Source: Callaeas wilsoni (lineage: Eukaryota > Chordata > Aves > Passeriformes > Callaeidae). Taken from it: a stretch of DNA of 64,000 nucleotides. The notes under the pieces were generated by a model that was given only the letters and a program-made list of their open reading frames with translations, ran no database searches and was not told the DNA's origin. Within the stretch, counting starts at the first letter, position 1. Every line of letters starts with the position of its first letter. Made by a program: the position numbers and the translations under genes. The stretch covers positions 1-64,000 of the forward strand of contig VWPU01009580.1 of NCBI GenBank assembly GCA_013398955.1. Reading direction: 5' to 3'. Positions 47,021 to 60,362 of the stretch are shown piece after piece.

Positions 47021-50000
47021 CCAAAAAGCCTGTTTCTCACTCACAAAGTCTCGGAGTTACGTTTGACAAAAGTCAGAAACTGTAGCAGGAAAATTTTACT
47101 TTCTGCTTGGCCTATTCTGTTAGTCTCTCTCCAAGCTTTGTTTATGGGCCACTGCCAGAGTACTGGTCTACTTAAATCTTTGTATTTGTTCCTGTATTTA
47201 TGCTCATCACTTAGTTTCACAGAGGGCTTTCCTTTGATCTTTGAGATGACTTGATAAGAAGTAAACTTACTAAAATAAGAGCAATGATTACTCTGCAAAG
47301 GTATTTTTGCTAGAGACACTAGGCGAAGCCATCTCCTACCCAAATTAAATATCTATCCTAATTCACAGGGAACACCCTTATATTTGTGGCAGTCTCAAGG
47401 CAGCTTTATCTAACAATCTGTACCAAATAGGGGTCATTGCCCATGCATCCTGTAAACTATGATTTATCTCCAGGCACTGATTCTGTTTTACAACAAAATA
47501 GTTTGGATCAGTCCAGGAACTTCAGCTGGCAAGCTTGAGTTTAAATTAATACAGCTGATCTGAGGGATCGGCCCCCAGCTCCCGAAGAACTTCCATGAAT
47601 ACTGTGTTCACGTGCTTTCTGAGCTGACAGTAAACAGCTGAGAATTATCAGGACCTTATTAGGCATTTCTCTCTTGAGCACAATGAATTATCATTTTGGC
47701 ATTAAAAAATAAAGCCATAAAGCTCTACGTCTGGACTTTAAGAAAACAGTTCATGTCACCTGGTATTGTTAGGCTTACACAGGTTTCCTGAGAGAGGTTA
47801 CAGTTAATGAAATTTCCACACATTTCACAAAAAACCAGTTTTGATACGAATTTCTAGACATTTTACCAGTGCTTGTTTAGCAACAAACATTGTGAAAGAG
47901 TGTGATTTCTAAGGTTTTTCCCAGATGATAGACCAGAGTTATCTTGTATCAGAGTAGCATTACACAACGTGGGCAAATATTCAGTTGATGCAGGAATAAT
48001 CCACGTTATAGGACTACACCATTGGCACTTAGAGAGGATGTAACTCAGTCATTAGCCTTACAATTCATGTTAGAATTCATACTTTTATATTCAGTCACAT
48101 GATTAATATAGGTTTTTATATCCAGATGCTTTGAGGCTATTTCTTCCCAGAAGGTTATTATAAAATGCCTTGCTTGAGTAATACCCACAGCTCTTATTTG
48201 TAGGATATCTGAAAGAAGCTGCTATCACAAGGTACTGATTAGAAATAAAAATCAGATTTCTTACTTTGTTTGTTCTCAGGTGAATGATTTGAGGAAATTC
48301 AGCCTGTGCTATGGCACAGTGACTCTGATGACCTTGCTTACTTAGCAAAGAGCACATTGCAGCCCTGCTCTGTTGTCTATGCTGATCTGAAAGCTATTTC
48401 TAATGCCATTTTAAGTTGCCTTCTGTTGGTAATATTTTCTGTAATTCACTGGTGTTTATTTACACTCTTGAACTCCTTCTTCTCCATAGAATTTTTTTCT
48501 ATCTATTCTAGATATTAAACATTTTCTATGTCAATTCTTGACTTGGGGCATTGTAGTTGAAAGAGACATATGGGTTCTCTCTTAATTTCAAGTCTTTGCT
48601 GCTAACTGGAAGGAAAAAGAACAAATAATACAAATAAGCCTTACCTAACTTGCACCTTCCTCCACAATCCTTTCAGACATATAAATGAAATATGAAGTAT
48701 TATAAAGCAGAGAAAAAAAAGGTCTCCACAGTTTTAGATACCAAGGACGTTTTACTATCAGCTCTAGTTCCTGTATATTGATATGCCACCTCAGAAAAAG
48801 CCTAGATCTAGACTGAGGAGAAAGAATGTTGTCTGTAAGTTTGAATATTTTGCTATCATGAAAAATCTTGGATTGTTTTGTCCATTAACTGTTTGCCTTC
48901 CTTCTTTTTCTGCTTTGGTATGCAGGGCAATTTTTGGGCTGAAACTTCCAGTGAAGTTATGCAAAACCTGAACTATACAACAGTGGGTCAATGAAGATAT
49001 CCAGCGTCATTAAGATAGCCAGACTAGCAAGGAAATGAAAAGTTCACGAGCAGTGCACAAAAACACAATAAAAATAGCTGTGTTCTTAGCAGAGTGATTA
49101 TACAGAGCTCATTTGTAGGCTGCAGACAGATGTTCATCTAGAAAAGAACAGTGACAATTGAAGTTATGAGCAACCCTAAGAGTTTCCTCCTGTCTGTCCC
49201 CGAGAGCCTGCCAGTTCTGCAGCTTCTGGGCATAATGGATCATACGAGAACCCCATAAGGAGCCACAGTAGCAATAAACAGCTGATGAAGGCAGTCTGAA
49301 AAGAGAACTGACTTTGCCTGAAGTGGATAAGGCAAAGCTCTCAGGCTCCTTTGTCCAGCAGAGAATGGGAATGGCAATGTGGGAACGGCAACTTCCAGCT
49401 GGCAGATTGTAGGTATGGAGAGCTGAAGACAGTAATATCCTCATTCAGCACTGGAAGATACCTTCTCGTGACCCTAGGTAGATTAGACAGTCAAAATTAT
49501 TTAGAGGCTTACCTGGTTTTTTCACGACCAAGTCACAGAAAAGGAGGAGGGCAGGGTGTGCACCTTTATGTCCATTCATGATATGCAAAGAAAGCTTGAA
49601 AATTTTTCTTTTCTCTCTTCTTTTAAAATGAAAAAATTCAGTCTTTGTCTGTAGACTAGAAGGAAAATAATCATTTCACAGAAGTCAGAAATGTGGCCAG
49701 AGAACAGAAAACGTTATTAATGCCAAATCTAGTGTTTAAATATTTATGATGATTCTACCAAAATTAGGTGAGATTTTCCATATTACCACAAATGTATGCA
49801 AGATTACAAAAAGCAATTAAAAAAAAGACATGCCTGTTTTCACAAATTCTTTGTAAATCACACAGATTTAATCCCTTGTGTTTATCCCAGATCTCCATTA
49901 TCCGGTCTCTACAATAAATGCCGAAACATTCTGAGGAAGTTGCTTAACCTCATTTGGCCAGCGCCTGTTATCACATTATAAAACTGAAGTGTCTCAGGAA

Positions 50001-52218
50001 AACACAGCCTCTTTTACAGTAGTACAAGTCGTACTAGTCCTACAGTTATTTTATACTTAACCTTCAAGCCACCATGCTCTAGGATATAAACCAATCATCA
50101 CTGACAGAGATTAACAAGAAATTTCCTCTACGGGCAGAGTATTTCATAAGTGCTCACTGCAGGGTTTCTTGCACTTTCCTCTAAAGCATCTGGTAACGGC
50201 CATTGTCACATGGAATAATAGCATAAGCAAGCTGTTAGTCTGATCTGGAATGGCTTTTCTTGTACACTAAAGCTTTTGTCCCTGATCTGCCTGTACATTT
50301 TCCCTGCGTTTTGACAGAGGCAATACAGATAACTCCACACTTATTGCCAGTTAATTAGCAAAATCTTTCTCTTATCCTTGCATAATTTGGTTGAAAAACA
50401 GTAACAGCCATTGCAGAGAATCATAATTCATCTTAGATATCATATGCAAACTCCAGGTATTCCTCCAGACCAGCTTTTGGAAATAGAGTATTAAATACTG
50501 AAACTGAATTTAAGATTCATCTTCCAAGTGTTCCTGGAATTTTTACTGTTCCCAGAAAGAAGACATTATGTAAATACTTCTTCCATTAAGAGAATAATAG
50601 TAAATAAAAAAGATTAACAAGAATTACCTACACACAGTCTCATAAACTTTTGATTTTCACATGTTGAGTTAAACAGAGTACAAATTTCTTCAGCAGATAC
50701 CTGACTCAAGAATTAACATTCTTTTAAAGCTGTTGTCCATACCATTAGTTTCCTTAGGAATGACCTAGTTCCTTGAGGAATATCTCACATCAGCATGCAG
50801 AAAAAGAGAGATGTTATTTTAAAATCTCATCATGTAAAAGATGATAAAGATATCTGTGTACCTCTAAGTCACATTCCTATTCTATACTCATTCTGATTTA
50901 ATTGAAAATACTGAGAAGTACTGTGAAGAAAACTGCAATTCAAAAGTAGCCTGTACACATACATAAACACATATGTAGACAGATATACTTTAATATCTAC
51001 GACTGTTTCTGAATGCAGTTTCATATTTCTGTGACTGAAAGAAATAGGCCTACATCACAGAAAATCATATTTGATAACAGATATTAAGCCAAACTATCTT
51101 CTTACCTGTTGCAGTTCAGTTCCTAGTTTAATGAGGATTCTTAAAATACACGTCAGTTATTGAAATGAGCCTATGGTAAATATTCCAGCAATACAGTTTT
51201 TAAAAACCATGAAAAATTATGACGATGAATTAATCAGTCACAGTCCAATGAGTTTGTTGTTCTGATTGCACCCAGACACTGAGGGAGTTTTTATGAGACC
51301 TGTCTGGGAAAAATAACTTATTTTGCCTTCTTAGTATTATGAAAAAAACCAGTATCTTAGATACTACTGTGGTAAACACTGGCATCTATACAGGAACTAA
51401 CACTGCCACTGACAAACAATGGAAACTAATGACAATTTTACAGTGTGGTTACAAAGATTACTCAGCAGTGGCTACAAGAGGGCTCAGCTGTGTGTTTTGC
51501 TCCTTGGCACTCATTTGGAACCAAAGTGTTAATGGAAAACCCATTTTCATATGAAGAAGTAAAGGACAAAATGATAACACTTGTTTACTGAGATTCTGAG
51601 TCCAATATCACTGCCCAGCTCAAAATCTGAGCCAAAATTCTAGTATAGTTTGGATTGAATTCTTCTTCCAATGACTGCTCAGAACCCTGAAGGTGGTGTT
51701 AAAGCACAGCTTGTTTCTAAGTTGCTTTTTGCATCTTTAAAAATGCATCAGGTTTTGCATATGTGAAACATAAAATAAAATTATCTGGACAAGGCAAAGC
51801 CCAAAGCAGATATTGCCACCTTCCTAATACTCAACAATTGTATTAAAAATATTAACCTGGTGGAATTATTCTATAGTGCATCAAAGGACATTATATTAAT
51901 TTTATTCATTATATTCAGCTTGAATCGTTTGCACTGGGGAATTTGTCTTTATAAAAGTGTTGGTGTGTCATTTATCCTAATCAACCTGGCATTTAGCTCT
52001 CTTTCACTGTAGTTTATTAAAATATATTGGTATTATGCAATAACCATGCACTCACATTAAAACAATGTATCAAGATATCAACTTGGAATATCTCAGATTA
52101 GACTTGTGCTTTACATGGTATGGATGATATTAAAGACAGTCACGCACTGCTCAGAGAATTTAGCATTCTTCTTATTATTACAGTTTTTACGTATGGTAAT
52201 ATAAATGTCCACAGTCTG

Positions 52219-52250
52219 AAAAAAAAAAAAAAAGAAAGAGAAAGAAAAAA
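52219..52250 (+). repeat. Poly(A)/purine tract
   Basis: Fifteen A at 52219-52233, then a GAAAGAGAAAG-type purine run. It could be the tail of a retrocopy, but no retrocopy body was recognised upstream. Confidence 0.8.
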
Positions 52251-52560
52251 TGACATCAACATTTTCATTTCATAAGTTAAAAATTTAGTGTAAATTCCTA
52301 AAGTTCATTATTTTAGATCTCTCCATACAATAGATTTTCAAAGTCATTTTCTCTGTATTGTTTATTGTGTAATTGAGTGAATTTTCTCCTTTCAAGAGAA
52401 TACTTGTATTCATATGATAAGGATTTTTCTTCCCACCTATAATCAGTGCATTAGCATTTTTAGTTCTTTTTGAAGTAAGAAGTAGTTGTTTTTAAACATA
52501 AGGCAGAAAAATTTGTTTGTTCTAGAAATGTACTTGGAAATGTTTAAAACCCACCAGCTT

Positions 52561-52620
52561 TGGCCTAAATTCATTGGATGTCAATGGCAAAATTCATGGA
52601 TGTCTGTAACAGCCTATGGC
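52561..52620 (+). repeat. Ancient TCAATGG-type repeat fragment
   Basis: tggcctaaattcattggatg followed by tcaatggcaaaattcatgga has the 'ggcc...ttc...cattg.agtcaatggcaaaa' layout of the same unnamed old repeat seen at 13121 and 15551. Confidence 0.4.
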
Positions 52621-53329
52621 AAATGCTTTTGAGTCAGGCCACAAAAAAATATTGACTGACTTTAGAATACAAATTTTTTAAAATCAAAAATATATGAGTC
52701 TTTTTTGTTTGTGCCTTAGGTCACTTATCAATCTATTTTCCAAGTGTTTCCCACCATAGTTCTCAGGCTTAGAAAAATTTATTTTAAATGAAAATTAAGA
52801 TTTCTGGATATTTGTATCGGACATGGATGTGAGTCACAACAGAAAGACACAATAGTATAATTCTCATCCCAAAAAAACAATAGAATTTTCATATATGTTT
52901 CCCTGGGTGGAGAGGTCAGCCAACACCAAGCCTTCTTAAAAGTCCCACCTTGATGGACTATGCTTTAAAAGAGATGTTTTGAAAAGTGTCAAACAAAAGT
53001 ATCTTGAATTCTCCACTGAACAGAAGAAAAGTCCATCTGCACATGAAAATGGAAGTTCTTACTCATCAAACTGTCTGCAGCACAGCATTCATGGAAATAT
53101 TTGGATAATATTTTGTGCAAAATTTAGGAATTTTATATGTCTTCTTGTTATTTATCAGTCTACTAAAACAATATGGAATGATGTGACTTATTTTGAAGAA
53201 GCATATTTGGTTTTTAAAACATAATTTCCCGCAGGGTAATACACCTATTAGAAAAATGGCAGTATAAGCCATGCGTGACCAGCAACATGGCTCAAAAATG
53301 TGTAAAGACGGACGATGCACAAAACCAGC

Positions 53330-53545
53330 CTTCTCGTAAGTCGGTGTTTTGCAGGCGTGGAGGGCAGCTCGGCGCAGGAGTGCCGAGGCACAGCCGCAGA
53401 GAGGCAGAGCTCGCGGGGCGCGCAGCCGGGGCTCGGCGCAGGGCTGCGGCACGTTCCGATGGGAACCCTGCCATCTTGCGGGCACGCGTTTCTCCGCACG
53501 CCTCCGTTCGGCAAACTAACGCTGAGTGCCAATGCACGCAGCTTC
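53330..53545. promoter_or_regulatory. Isolated CpG island
   Basis: By hand count, 53341-53520 is about 70% G+C and holds about 24 CpG in 180 bp, an observed/expected ratio near 1, inside DNA that is otherwise AT-rich and CpG-poor. It contains tcgcggggcgcgcagccggg, gcacgttccgat and cacgcgtttctccgcacgcc. On the minus strand gcaagatggcaggg (about 53468-53481) matches the YY1 core AAGATGGC, which often sits just after a start site. CpG density this high implies germ-line hypomethylation, so a promoter of a coding or non-coding transcript is the simplest reading. Five overlapping frames of 88-139 codons cross it on both strands only because stops are rare in GC-rich DNA; none has a domain. The island is at the low end of the usual length criterion (200 bp). 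Confidence 0.65.
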
Positions 53546-56439
53546 TGCAAAGGCTCATTAGAAATAAATTTGTGCTCTAGCAACTTCAGGATTGTTGGAT
53601 AAAATTTAAATATTACCTATTCCTACTAGTGCCATTTAGCCGAGTGAAATTTTGCACAGCATGTTGTGAATGCTGAAATGCTGTTAGCAGGGAAATTTTC
53701 TCTTCTTGCATTCATTCTGTGAGAACTTTTCCTTTGCTGTGTAAGCTATGTAAGCAATAGATAGGGTTTTTGTAAATAGCATTCATATCTGGTATCTTCT
53801 GACCTTGTGTACATTATGTTAGGAAAAACATTTCTAAGTGGGTGTCTGAGATTTTGACCAGTCACCCTAGGAGAAGTGTGAGCACTGTTCAATTGCTTTA
53901 TGGAACTAGAATATATAAATGGTATTGTAAATTTAATAAATAATTCATTCCTCGCTCTGAGTCCTGCCTCGCTGCATCTCTGAACCCCTGCTTGGAAGCC
54001 CACAGCATGTTACCTATAAAGATAATTTTATCTTTCTTGTTTATTCTATACATTTAGATGATGCATGTAATTTTTATCTACTTAATGTTCACTAATTGAG
54101 AGTCTTTCTCCCTGAGACTTGCCTTGTTTTTATGTATATTTGGCTGTTATATATAATTTGCTATCATGCAAAATGCAAACTTCCAAGCCAGCTTCACTGC
54201 GAAGACTCTTTTAAGATGCAATAAGTGATAGTGATTATAGATTATGAGTTCAAATTGCAGTCAGATTTGTAAATCATCATTCACTGCTCTGATGTAGAAT
54301 AATATTAGTTTCTGTTCCTCTCCAAGGGAACATCCTCTCATAAATAAGCTCTACATGGGACGATGAACAGGATGGTGGCTCTCCTGGTGTGCCCCATGGC
54401 AGTCTTGTGGCAGTTTCCTAAAAATGACAACTTAAAAAGTTCAGAGGTAAAAGCCAGAATTCAATAACCATTAAAATAAAGGCTTTTGAACTTGCTCAGT
54501 TCACACAGAGGTCACACATCAAGGTCGTCTAAGAGAATACTGAATTTCTTGAGAACAGCAATTTTCCACTCCATCTATCTGTTCTCCAAAACTCTCCTTT
54601 CCACCCTCTGTTCCCCCAAACACACTCACCCAAATAGTAACTGCTTTCCTGACACCCCAAGAATTTCTCAATACAGATTTCCTTTCCTGTCTCTTTGACC
54701 ACCGCTTTCTCAGCAGTTCATTTCCACACTTTTCACAGCCTGCATCTTTCTTCTTGCTTTTTATGCCTACTTTTTACATTTACTCTTTTTGAATTTCCAC
54801 CAGATTCCTAAAATGGAGTGAATAAGTAACTGCAAATGTGAGGCAGAATAAGGCATGAATTAATGGGTGGCTGAGCAGAAGAGGAAAGAGACAGAACAGT
54901 GAATGAAATAAAACTACGTATGTGGGCGATTGTTAGCATGAGGAGAAAAGTAAATCAAGGAAGTGGGTGGATGAGGAATGAACAATCATAGCTAAGGTGA
55001 AGAAGAGCAAAGAACAATTAATGAACACTGTGAGGAAAAAGAACAGAGAAACAAACCTACTCAGAAAGGTTTTGGTGGAAAACTTGGGAAAAGGAAGAGA
55101 GAGAATTCAAAGTAACTGGAATAAAAAACTGGACAAAAATCCACTGAGCTCAAATAAAAAACAAAAGCAAAGGATTTGAACTAGGAAATACTACAGGAAC
55201 ATAAATCATAAAAATATAAGATTACAATGAAAACAAAAAAGGAAACTAGAAAATATATGACAGGTTCACCCCTTTCATTAAAATAACTTTGTTTCAATAT
55301 TAAACTGAAGGGAAATGGAAGGGAAGTGGGGACTTGGTTGGGGAAGGTGATGATAGAAACCGTTACATTCCTCATGTCATAACTCATCTTCTTATACCCC
55401 TGCACATTAGCCTTTCTATCTACTTCCAGATAAACCCTACACCACAGACCAAGTTCATTCTTGGCATATATCCTCATTATTCCTTTGAAAATCTGGTCAC
55501 TCTATGTTTGGTACTGATTTTTTAACCCTCCAAATACCATTTTTTTCAGAAAATTCCTTGTTCTTGAATCATTATTTTCTTGTTGTTTTTCTATAGTTCT
55601 TAAGGCCATTTTTAAAGGGAGAATTTATCCTGTGCTTTAAATTGACATGAAAAGAAACTGATAGATTCTATTTAATTTTTTTTACACCTTTATCTGTGAA
55701 AAGAAGCAGCAAACACTAAAAAGTTAGGACTAGTTTTTTTTCTTACTAAATAGTTACGATCCTTTGGATAGATTTGAATGCATATCCACAGACTCACATA
55801 CACATAGAGAAAATCTGGTGACTTTCTCTTCTTTGCTATCATAGGTTATGACCAGTTATCTCCAATAGTAGTATCATGATAACAAAGTGATGTAGTCTTC
55901 AAAACGGTCTGCACAACCCTGCCCATGACCTTTGGGTAATTATTCAATATCTGTGTAGCTACTCTGCCATCATTTCTCACACTAGCTATGAATAAGCAAA
56001 TTTAGACATCTTCTGCACTTACTGCAATTACTGTATGCCTAGGACAAGGACACAATTTCTAGGTTTCTTTAAAAGCAAAATCCCTTTTAAGAAAGGCAAA
56101 GAATTTAACCAAATTATTATTTCAACTGTATGTTAAAACAAATACTGAATTAGCAAGCTTTGACTACGGTCCTCCTAGCCTTCTACAGGTCATGATGGAT
56201 TTCTAATCAATTTAACGTATGGGTAGACAAATTATTCAATGAAAACTCTGTATTGGCAGTGAGTGAAGTGGCAGAAATTTCTACCTCTCAACTAAACTTC
56301 AAGAATAAACTGGGAAAAGCAACATTTTGTCTATGTGTAAGTGAAGAGCAATCCATAGTGCAATGTAATCATAAAATAATCTGTGGAAGACTCTTAGTTA
56401 CTTTCTCAGTTAGACTACTTAGAGCATGGGGCTCACCTT
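53546..56439. other. Non-coding stretch, nothing recognised
   Basis: No gene or repeat recognised between the CpG island and the next CR1. The purine-rich 54830-55250 part gives Lys/Glu-rich frames (for example 54997-55179) that reflect composition. Confidence 0.5.
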
Positions 56440-56832
56440 GAGAACTGTGTTCTACTGGAGGTCGATGGGATCCCTCTGTAAGAGAAGGGAAAGAGCATCT
56501 TGAGTCACAGGCTTGCCGAGCTGGCAGAGAGGGCTTTAACCTGAAGTTGAAGGACGTGGAGTGGTAGGAAATGGGGTAACAGCTTCAAACTGAAAGAGGG
56601 TAAGTTTAGATCAATATTAGTAAGAAATTATTTTTTGTCAGAGTGGTGAGATACTGGAACAGTTACCTGGGGAAGTTGTGGATGCAGCATCCCTGAAAGT
56701 GTACAAGGCCAGGCTGGATGGGCCTTTGAGCAATCTGGTCTACTGGAAGGTGTCTCTACCCATGATAGAGGGGCTGGAAAAAGACGCTTTCTAAGATCCC
56801 TTCCAACCTAAAACATTCTGTGATTCTATGAT
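56440..56832 (+). mobile_element. CR1 LINE, 3' end with intact terminal octamers
   Basis: The core from about 56573 is a clear CR1 end in sense: aacagcttcaaactgaaaga (NSFKLKE), agagtggtgagatactggaa (RVVRYWN), ggggaagttgtggatgcagc (GEVVDAA), catccctgaaagtgtacaag (SLKVYK) and gccaggctggatgggccttt (ARLDGPL). It then has the 3' UTR gatcccttccaacctaaaac and the terminal octamers attctgtg attctatg at 56815-56830. These octamers mark the exact 3' end where CR1 reverse transcription starts. Upstream, 56440-56570 shows weaker CR1-like wording (gatgggatccctctgtaaga) and may be an earlier ORF2 part joined by a deletion. The frame is broken. Confidence 0.9.
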
Positions 56833-58396
56833 AAAATCAATTTTCTAAAACTAATATTTATAAAACTCTTTCCATAAGGGTTATTAGACATTCCAAGCAA
56901 CCTAACCTAAGGGTTAGCTCTAATACATATGCAGAGCAATTCAGACTAAATAATGTTACTGTGTCAGATTATTAAAGAATAGCATTAGCATTTGTAGCGA
57001 AAACAAGCTAAATTATGAATGTATGTTCAACTGGTCTAAAAATTTTGCTTTTAAATTGTGTGTCATGAGGTCATGTTGTTGAATAACCAACTCTGAATAT
57101 CTTTTACTTAAGGACATCATGTCAAGCCTATTATCTGCTAAATGTGCCTATTAGAGTAAATGTATTCGCTTACATGCTTTAGATGTTGCAGTGGGGTGAA
57201 GATTTAAAAATAACAGTAAAGGTATATCAGCCAAATCACTTCAGAAACCTTGGAACATGCTTTGAAAGCAAATAGAGAGCTAGCAGAATCTATGAGCTGA
57301 AACATTGAATCTATAATTTGTTTAAAATTATATCAAAATATATATGTAATTGATTAAGAATTATTAAGAGAATCAGTTTTAAAAAATCACCTCTTTACTA
57401 CAATTTTTTAAAACAAGACTTGTCCCTTCTCTCCATTAAGAAACATTCATGAGTGTTTAATATCTGTACACTTTCAATCATCTTTGTGGGTAAAAGTGCA
57501 ACTGGCTATTTATGCAATAGTATCTAATGACAGGACATGTTAGGGAATCTGATCTAATTTAGACTGAGTAATCTTGTTCAAGGCTGTCTGTTTAATAACA
57601 AAAATTGAAGCTAAGCCAGAGGTTATTATGTGTAGATCACCGAAGAGAGAAGTGCCATTAAAATTAGGAAACATTAGTTCTCTTCTTGGCTTTGCTGCTG
57701 ATTCAATTTAGAATTTTGAGCAAATAACTTACATATACATGTATTTGTATATGTATATAAGTGAGTGCAGATTCAGACCCATATATTTGTGCATACACAA
57801 AATGTAAATACAAAGTGTGTAAAATGAGAATTCTTTAGAATGCTGAACAATCTCTTTAAACCCTTTGTACATAGATCTCAAAGCATGAAGTATTTCAAGG
57901 ATTACAACACGCTACTTACCAATTGAATTCTGAAAGGGCCTCAAAGGAATTAATTTATCTGACTCCCAAATATTTCCTTAATCCAGACTACACTTAGGCA
58001 AGAAGTAAAGAATAGATTGACTGTGAACTGAAGCTAGATTTCCTCAGAAGGAAATGAAAGACATGTACCTCACAAGGATGAAAGCTCCCACATTTCTTGT
58101 TTTTTCATACAAATGTTAGAGATATGAACAACTTTAAGCTCAGGTAATTTTTGGTTACTCTTTTTTCTCAAACACAGTGTGAAAATTCAGTCTTTTATTT
58201 TCAGTTTAGGAAGTATCATACCTATGTGTGTGTATTTCCAGAAGACATGCAGAAACCTTACTTTGAAATCAGTGCTTCAAAACACAGTGATTTGTTGCTT
58301 ATATTTTTAGTAAACAAATACTGACACTGCTTTGCATCTGAACAGGAGGAAAGCGGGAAAGTTAACTAAACAAGACTTGCAAGTAGAAAGGTTTTA
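56833..58396. other. AT-rich non-coding stretch, nothing recognised
   Basis: No gene, repeat family or exon-like block was recognised. Confidence 0.5.
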
Positions 58397-58536
58397 CTTT
58401 TCTTTTCTTTTCTTTTCTTTTCTTTTCTTTTCTTTTCTTTTCTTTTCTTTTCTTTTCTTTTCTTTTCTTTTCTTTTCTTTTCTTTTCTTTTCTTTTCTTT
58501 TCTTTTCTTTTCTTTTCTTTTCTTTTCTTTTCTTTC
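58397..58536 (+). repeat. (CTTTT)28 perfect pentanucleotide array
   Basis: About 28 uninterrupted CTTTT units, 140 bp of pure pyrimidine on the plus strand. The Phe/Leu/Ser-rich frame on the plus strand and the two Lys/Arg/Glu-rich frames on the minus strand (58332-58625) are artefacts of it. The lack of interruptions suggests recent growth and high length variability. Confidence 0.95.
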
Positions 58537-60362
58537 TCCAACTTATATTTCTGTGGCCTTCCCAGGAGTCTATAAATAAAGCAGAACAGAGGTTCTGCTT
58601 TGGCAAGTGAAAAATCAGATTTCAAGAAGGACTCAAGATCAATAGACTGCTATTTTGTAGATGAAGCCTGGAATATTAGTCTCAGAAGGCCAATATATAT
58701 CTTTAGATAGAACTCCCAAGTTTTACTTTCTTCATACTTAAAATATTTATGCATACACATGATACTGCCAACTTTAAAAGCATGAATGTCTATCTGTATG
58801 GATTAGGAAAATGTCAGTTATGCTCTTCAGTGAAATAATACAGATGATTTCACACACCTAGAAAACAAAATATAAATTGCCACGAATATACACGGCATCA
58901 AAACAGGTAGTAGTATAACATCCATTAAACAATTGACACAGGGAGGAGAAGAGAAATAATCATGATTCAGCCATTTTTCATGTCCATGGATAAAACGGAA
59001 TTAGAATCTGCTAATTCCAGGTGCTAGATGCAAACTCCACCTGCCACACAGCACTTCTGTATGAGAGAAGTCTCCAGAACAAACTTTTCCAGGGCACCAA
59101 AGGCCAAAAAATCTTCTCCATTACAAAGGAGATAAATTTCCCAATCTGTCTAACATGGCCAGTGTACAAGGACTTCCATAAGATTTAGTCTTAATGCAAA
59201 TGTTTCCACTGTGAACTCCTTAAAGCATAGCACTTGGAGAAGGAAGGTGACGTAATACTTTTGTATTACTGTACTAGTTGATTTTGCCTCTAAATGTGTT
59301 ATCCTTTATGTGATGTGGTTCATGGCTCCCTTGGTGAAAAGTAAGAGATAAGAGAATTTAAATCTTTATTAGGGCTGCTTAAAGATACTAGAAAATAAAT
59401 AAAATGATAAAAACACATCTATGACTACCATCAATCAACAGGTGTTTTAAAGCACACTTGAGCATCTCAAACCTTAAGTTTCTGATGGCTATGGCAGTAT
59501 CTCTGTTCTTGTTACTGTATGTAAGTGAAGGGGCATAAGGCTAAATGATTTGGAAATATTACTAATAAGCTAGAAAAACACCCTTTGATATCTAGAATAT
59601 GTGTGCTCACTTCCCATCCAGATCATTACTTACTTGAAACTTGTTATTACCATGTGGAAGGAGATGACCTAAAGTTAATTTTGGGATCAACCAGAAAACT
59701 AAAAATAATGGCAAATATTATTTCACTTAGGTACCAACTGTAATTCATTGGTCTCAGTAAAGACTTAATCCAGGGTTTCTCCCCCCAGCTCTGATATATC
59801 AGGTGTATCCTCTGTTGCCACTGGTATAAGAGGCATTATTTTTTAATGCACGAGAAATTCTGGACAGGTATCTTTAGGTTTTGTTTTAATTAAAGTGTGT
59901 ATACAATGGTGTGAGCTTTCCTTCATGTTCACACTACTATTGACACTGTAATGTTGCAGCTCTGTGGGCCTTTATAGCATGTACTGATGGGCCAGGCACT
60001 TTTTTTGACAGACTTTTTAAGTAGTCCATGCAAAAACAGGAGGTGATAGGCAAAGAACACAAATTATAAGAGGAAGTTTGGATTTCTTGCCATTATGGAT
60101 GATGTGCAGGGTTATTCCATTATGAAGACACACATGAGAAGCCCTATCATCATCATCATCATTTGAATGCAAGCTAAATTAACAGGGCAAGTGAAGCTCA
60201 GGGCTTACACAGATCACATGCTACAAAAAGATGTTAAAGTTCCCTTTATAACCAGTATCACCACGCAGCAAAGCAAGGGTTATGACATCATTTTATGCAT
60301 GACATGCTAGAGGCAGACAGAGTCAAAGGACAAAATTATCTCAGATGTACTGTATGACTTTG
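58537..60362. other. Non-coding stretch, nothing recognised
   Basis: No gene recognised. A short (ATC)n run lies at 60145-60162. The stretch ends at the minus-strand solo LTR. Confidence 0.5.

Larger units (their letters stand above)
47021..53329. other. Non-coding stretch, nothing recognised
   Basis: No gene recognised. The block 49100-49460 is less AT-rich and carries a 111-codon minus frame (49444-49109) without domain. An A15 run followed by gaaagagaaag lies at 52219-52250. A short ancient-repeat motif at 52561-52620 is listed separately. Confidence 0.5.

Noticed and set aside
53333..53354. cgtaagt donor followed by ttttgcag acceptor at the CpG island edge
   Set aside because: The two are only about 19 bases apart, too short for an intron.
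53066..53602. Five overlapping frames of 88-139 codons across the CpG island
   Set aside because: Frames are open on both strands at once because GC-rich DNA has few stops. None shows a domain or good splice framing.
58332..58625. Phe-rich and Lys-rich frames on both strands
   Set aside because: These are the (CTTTT)n array read in different frames.
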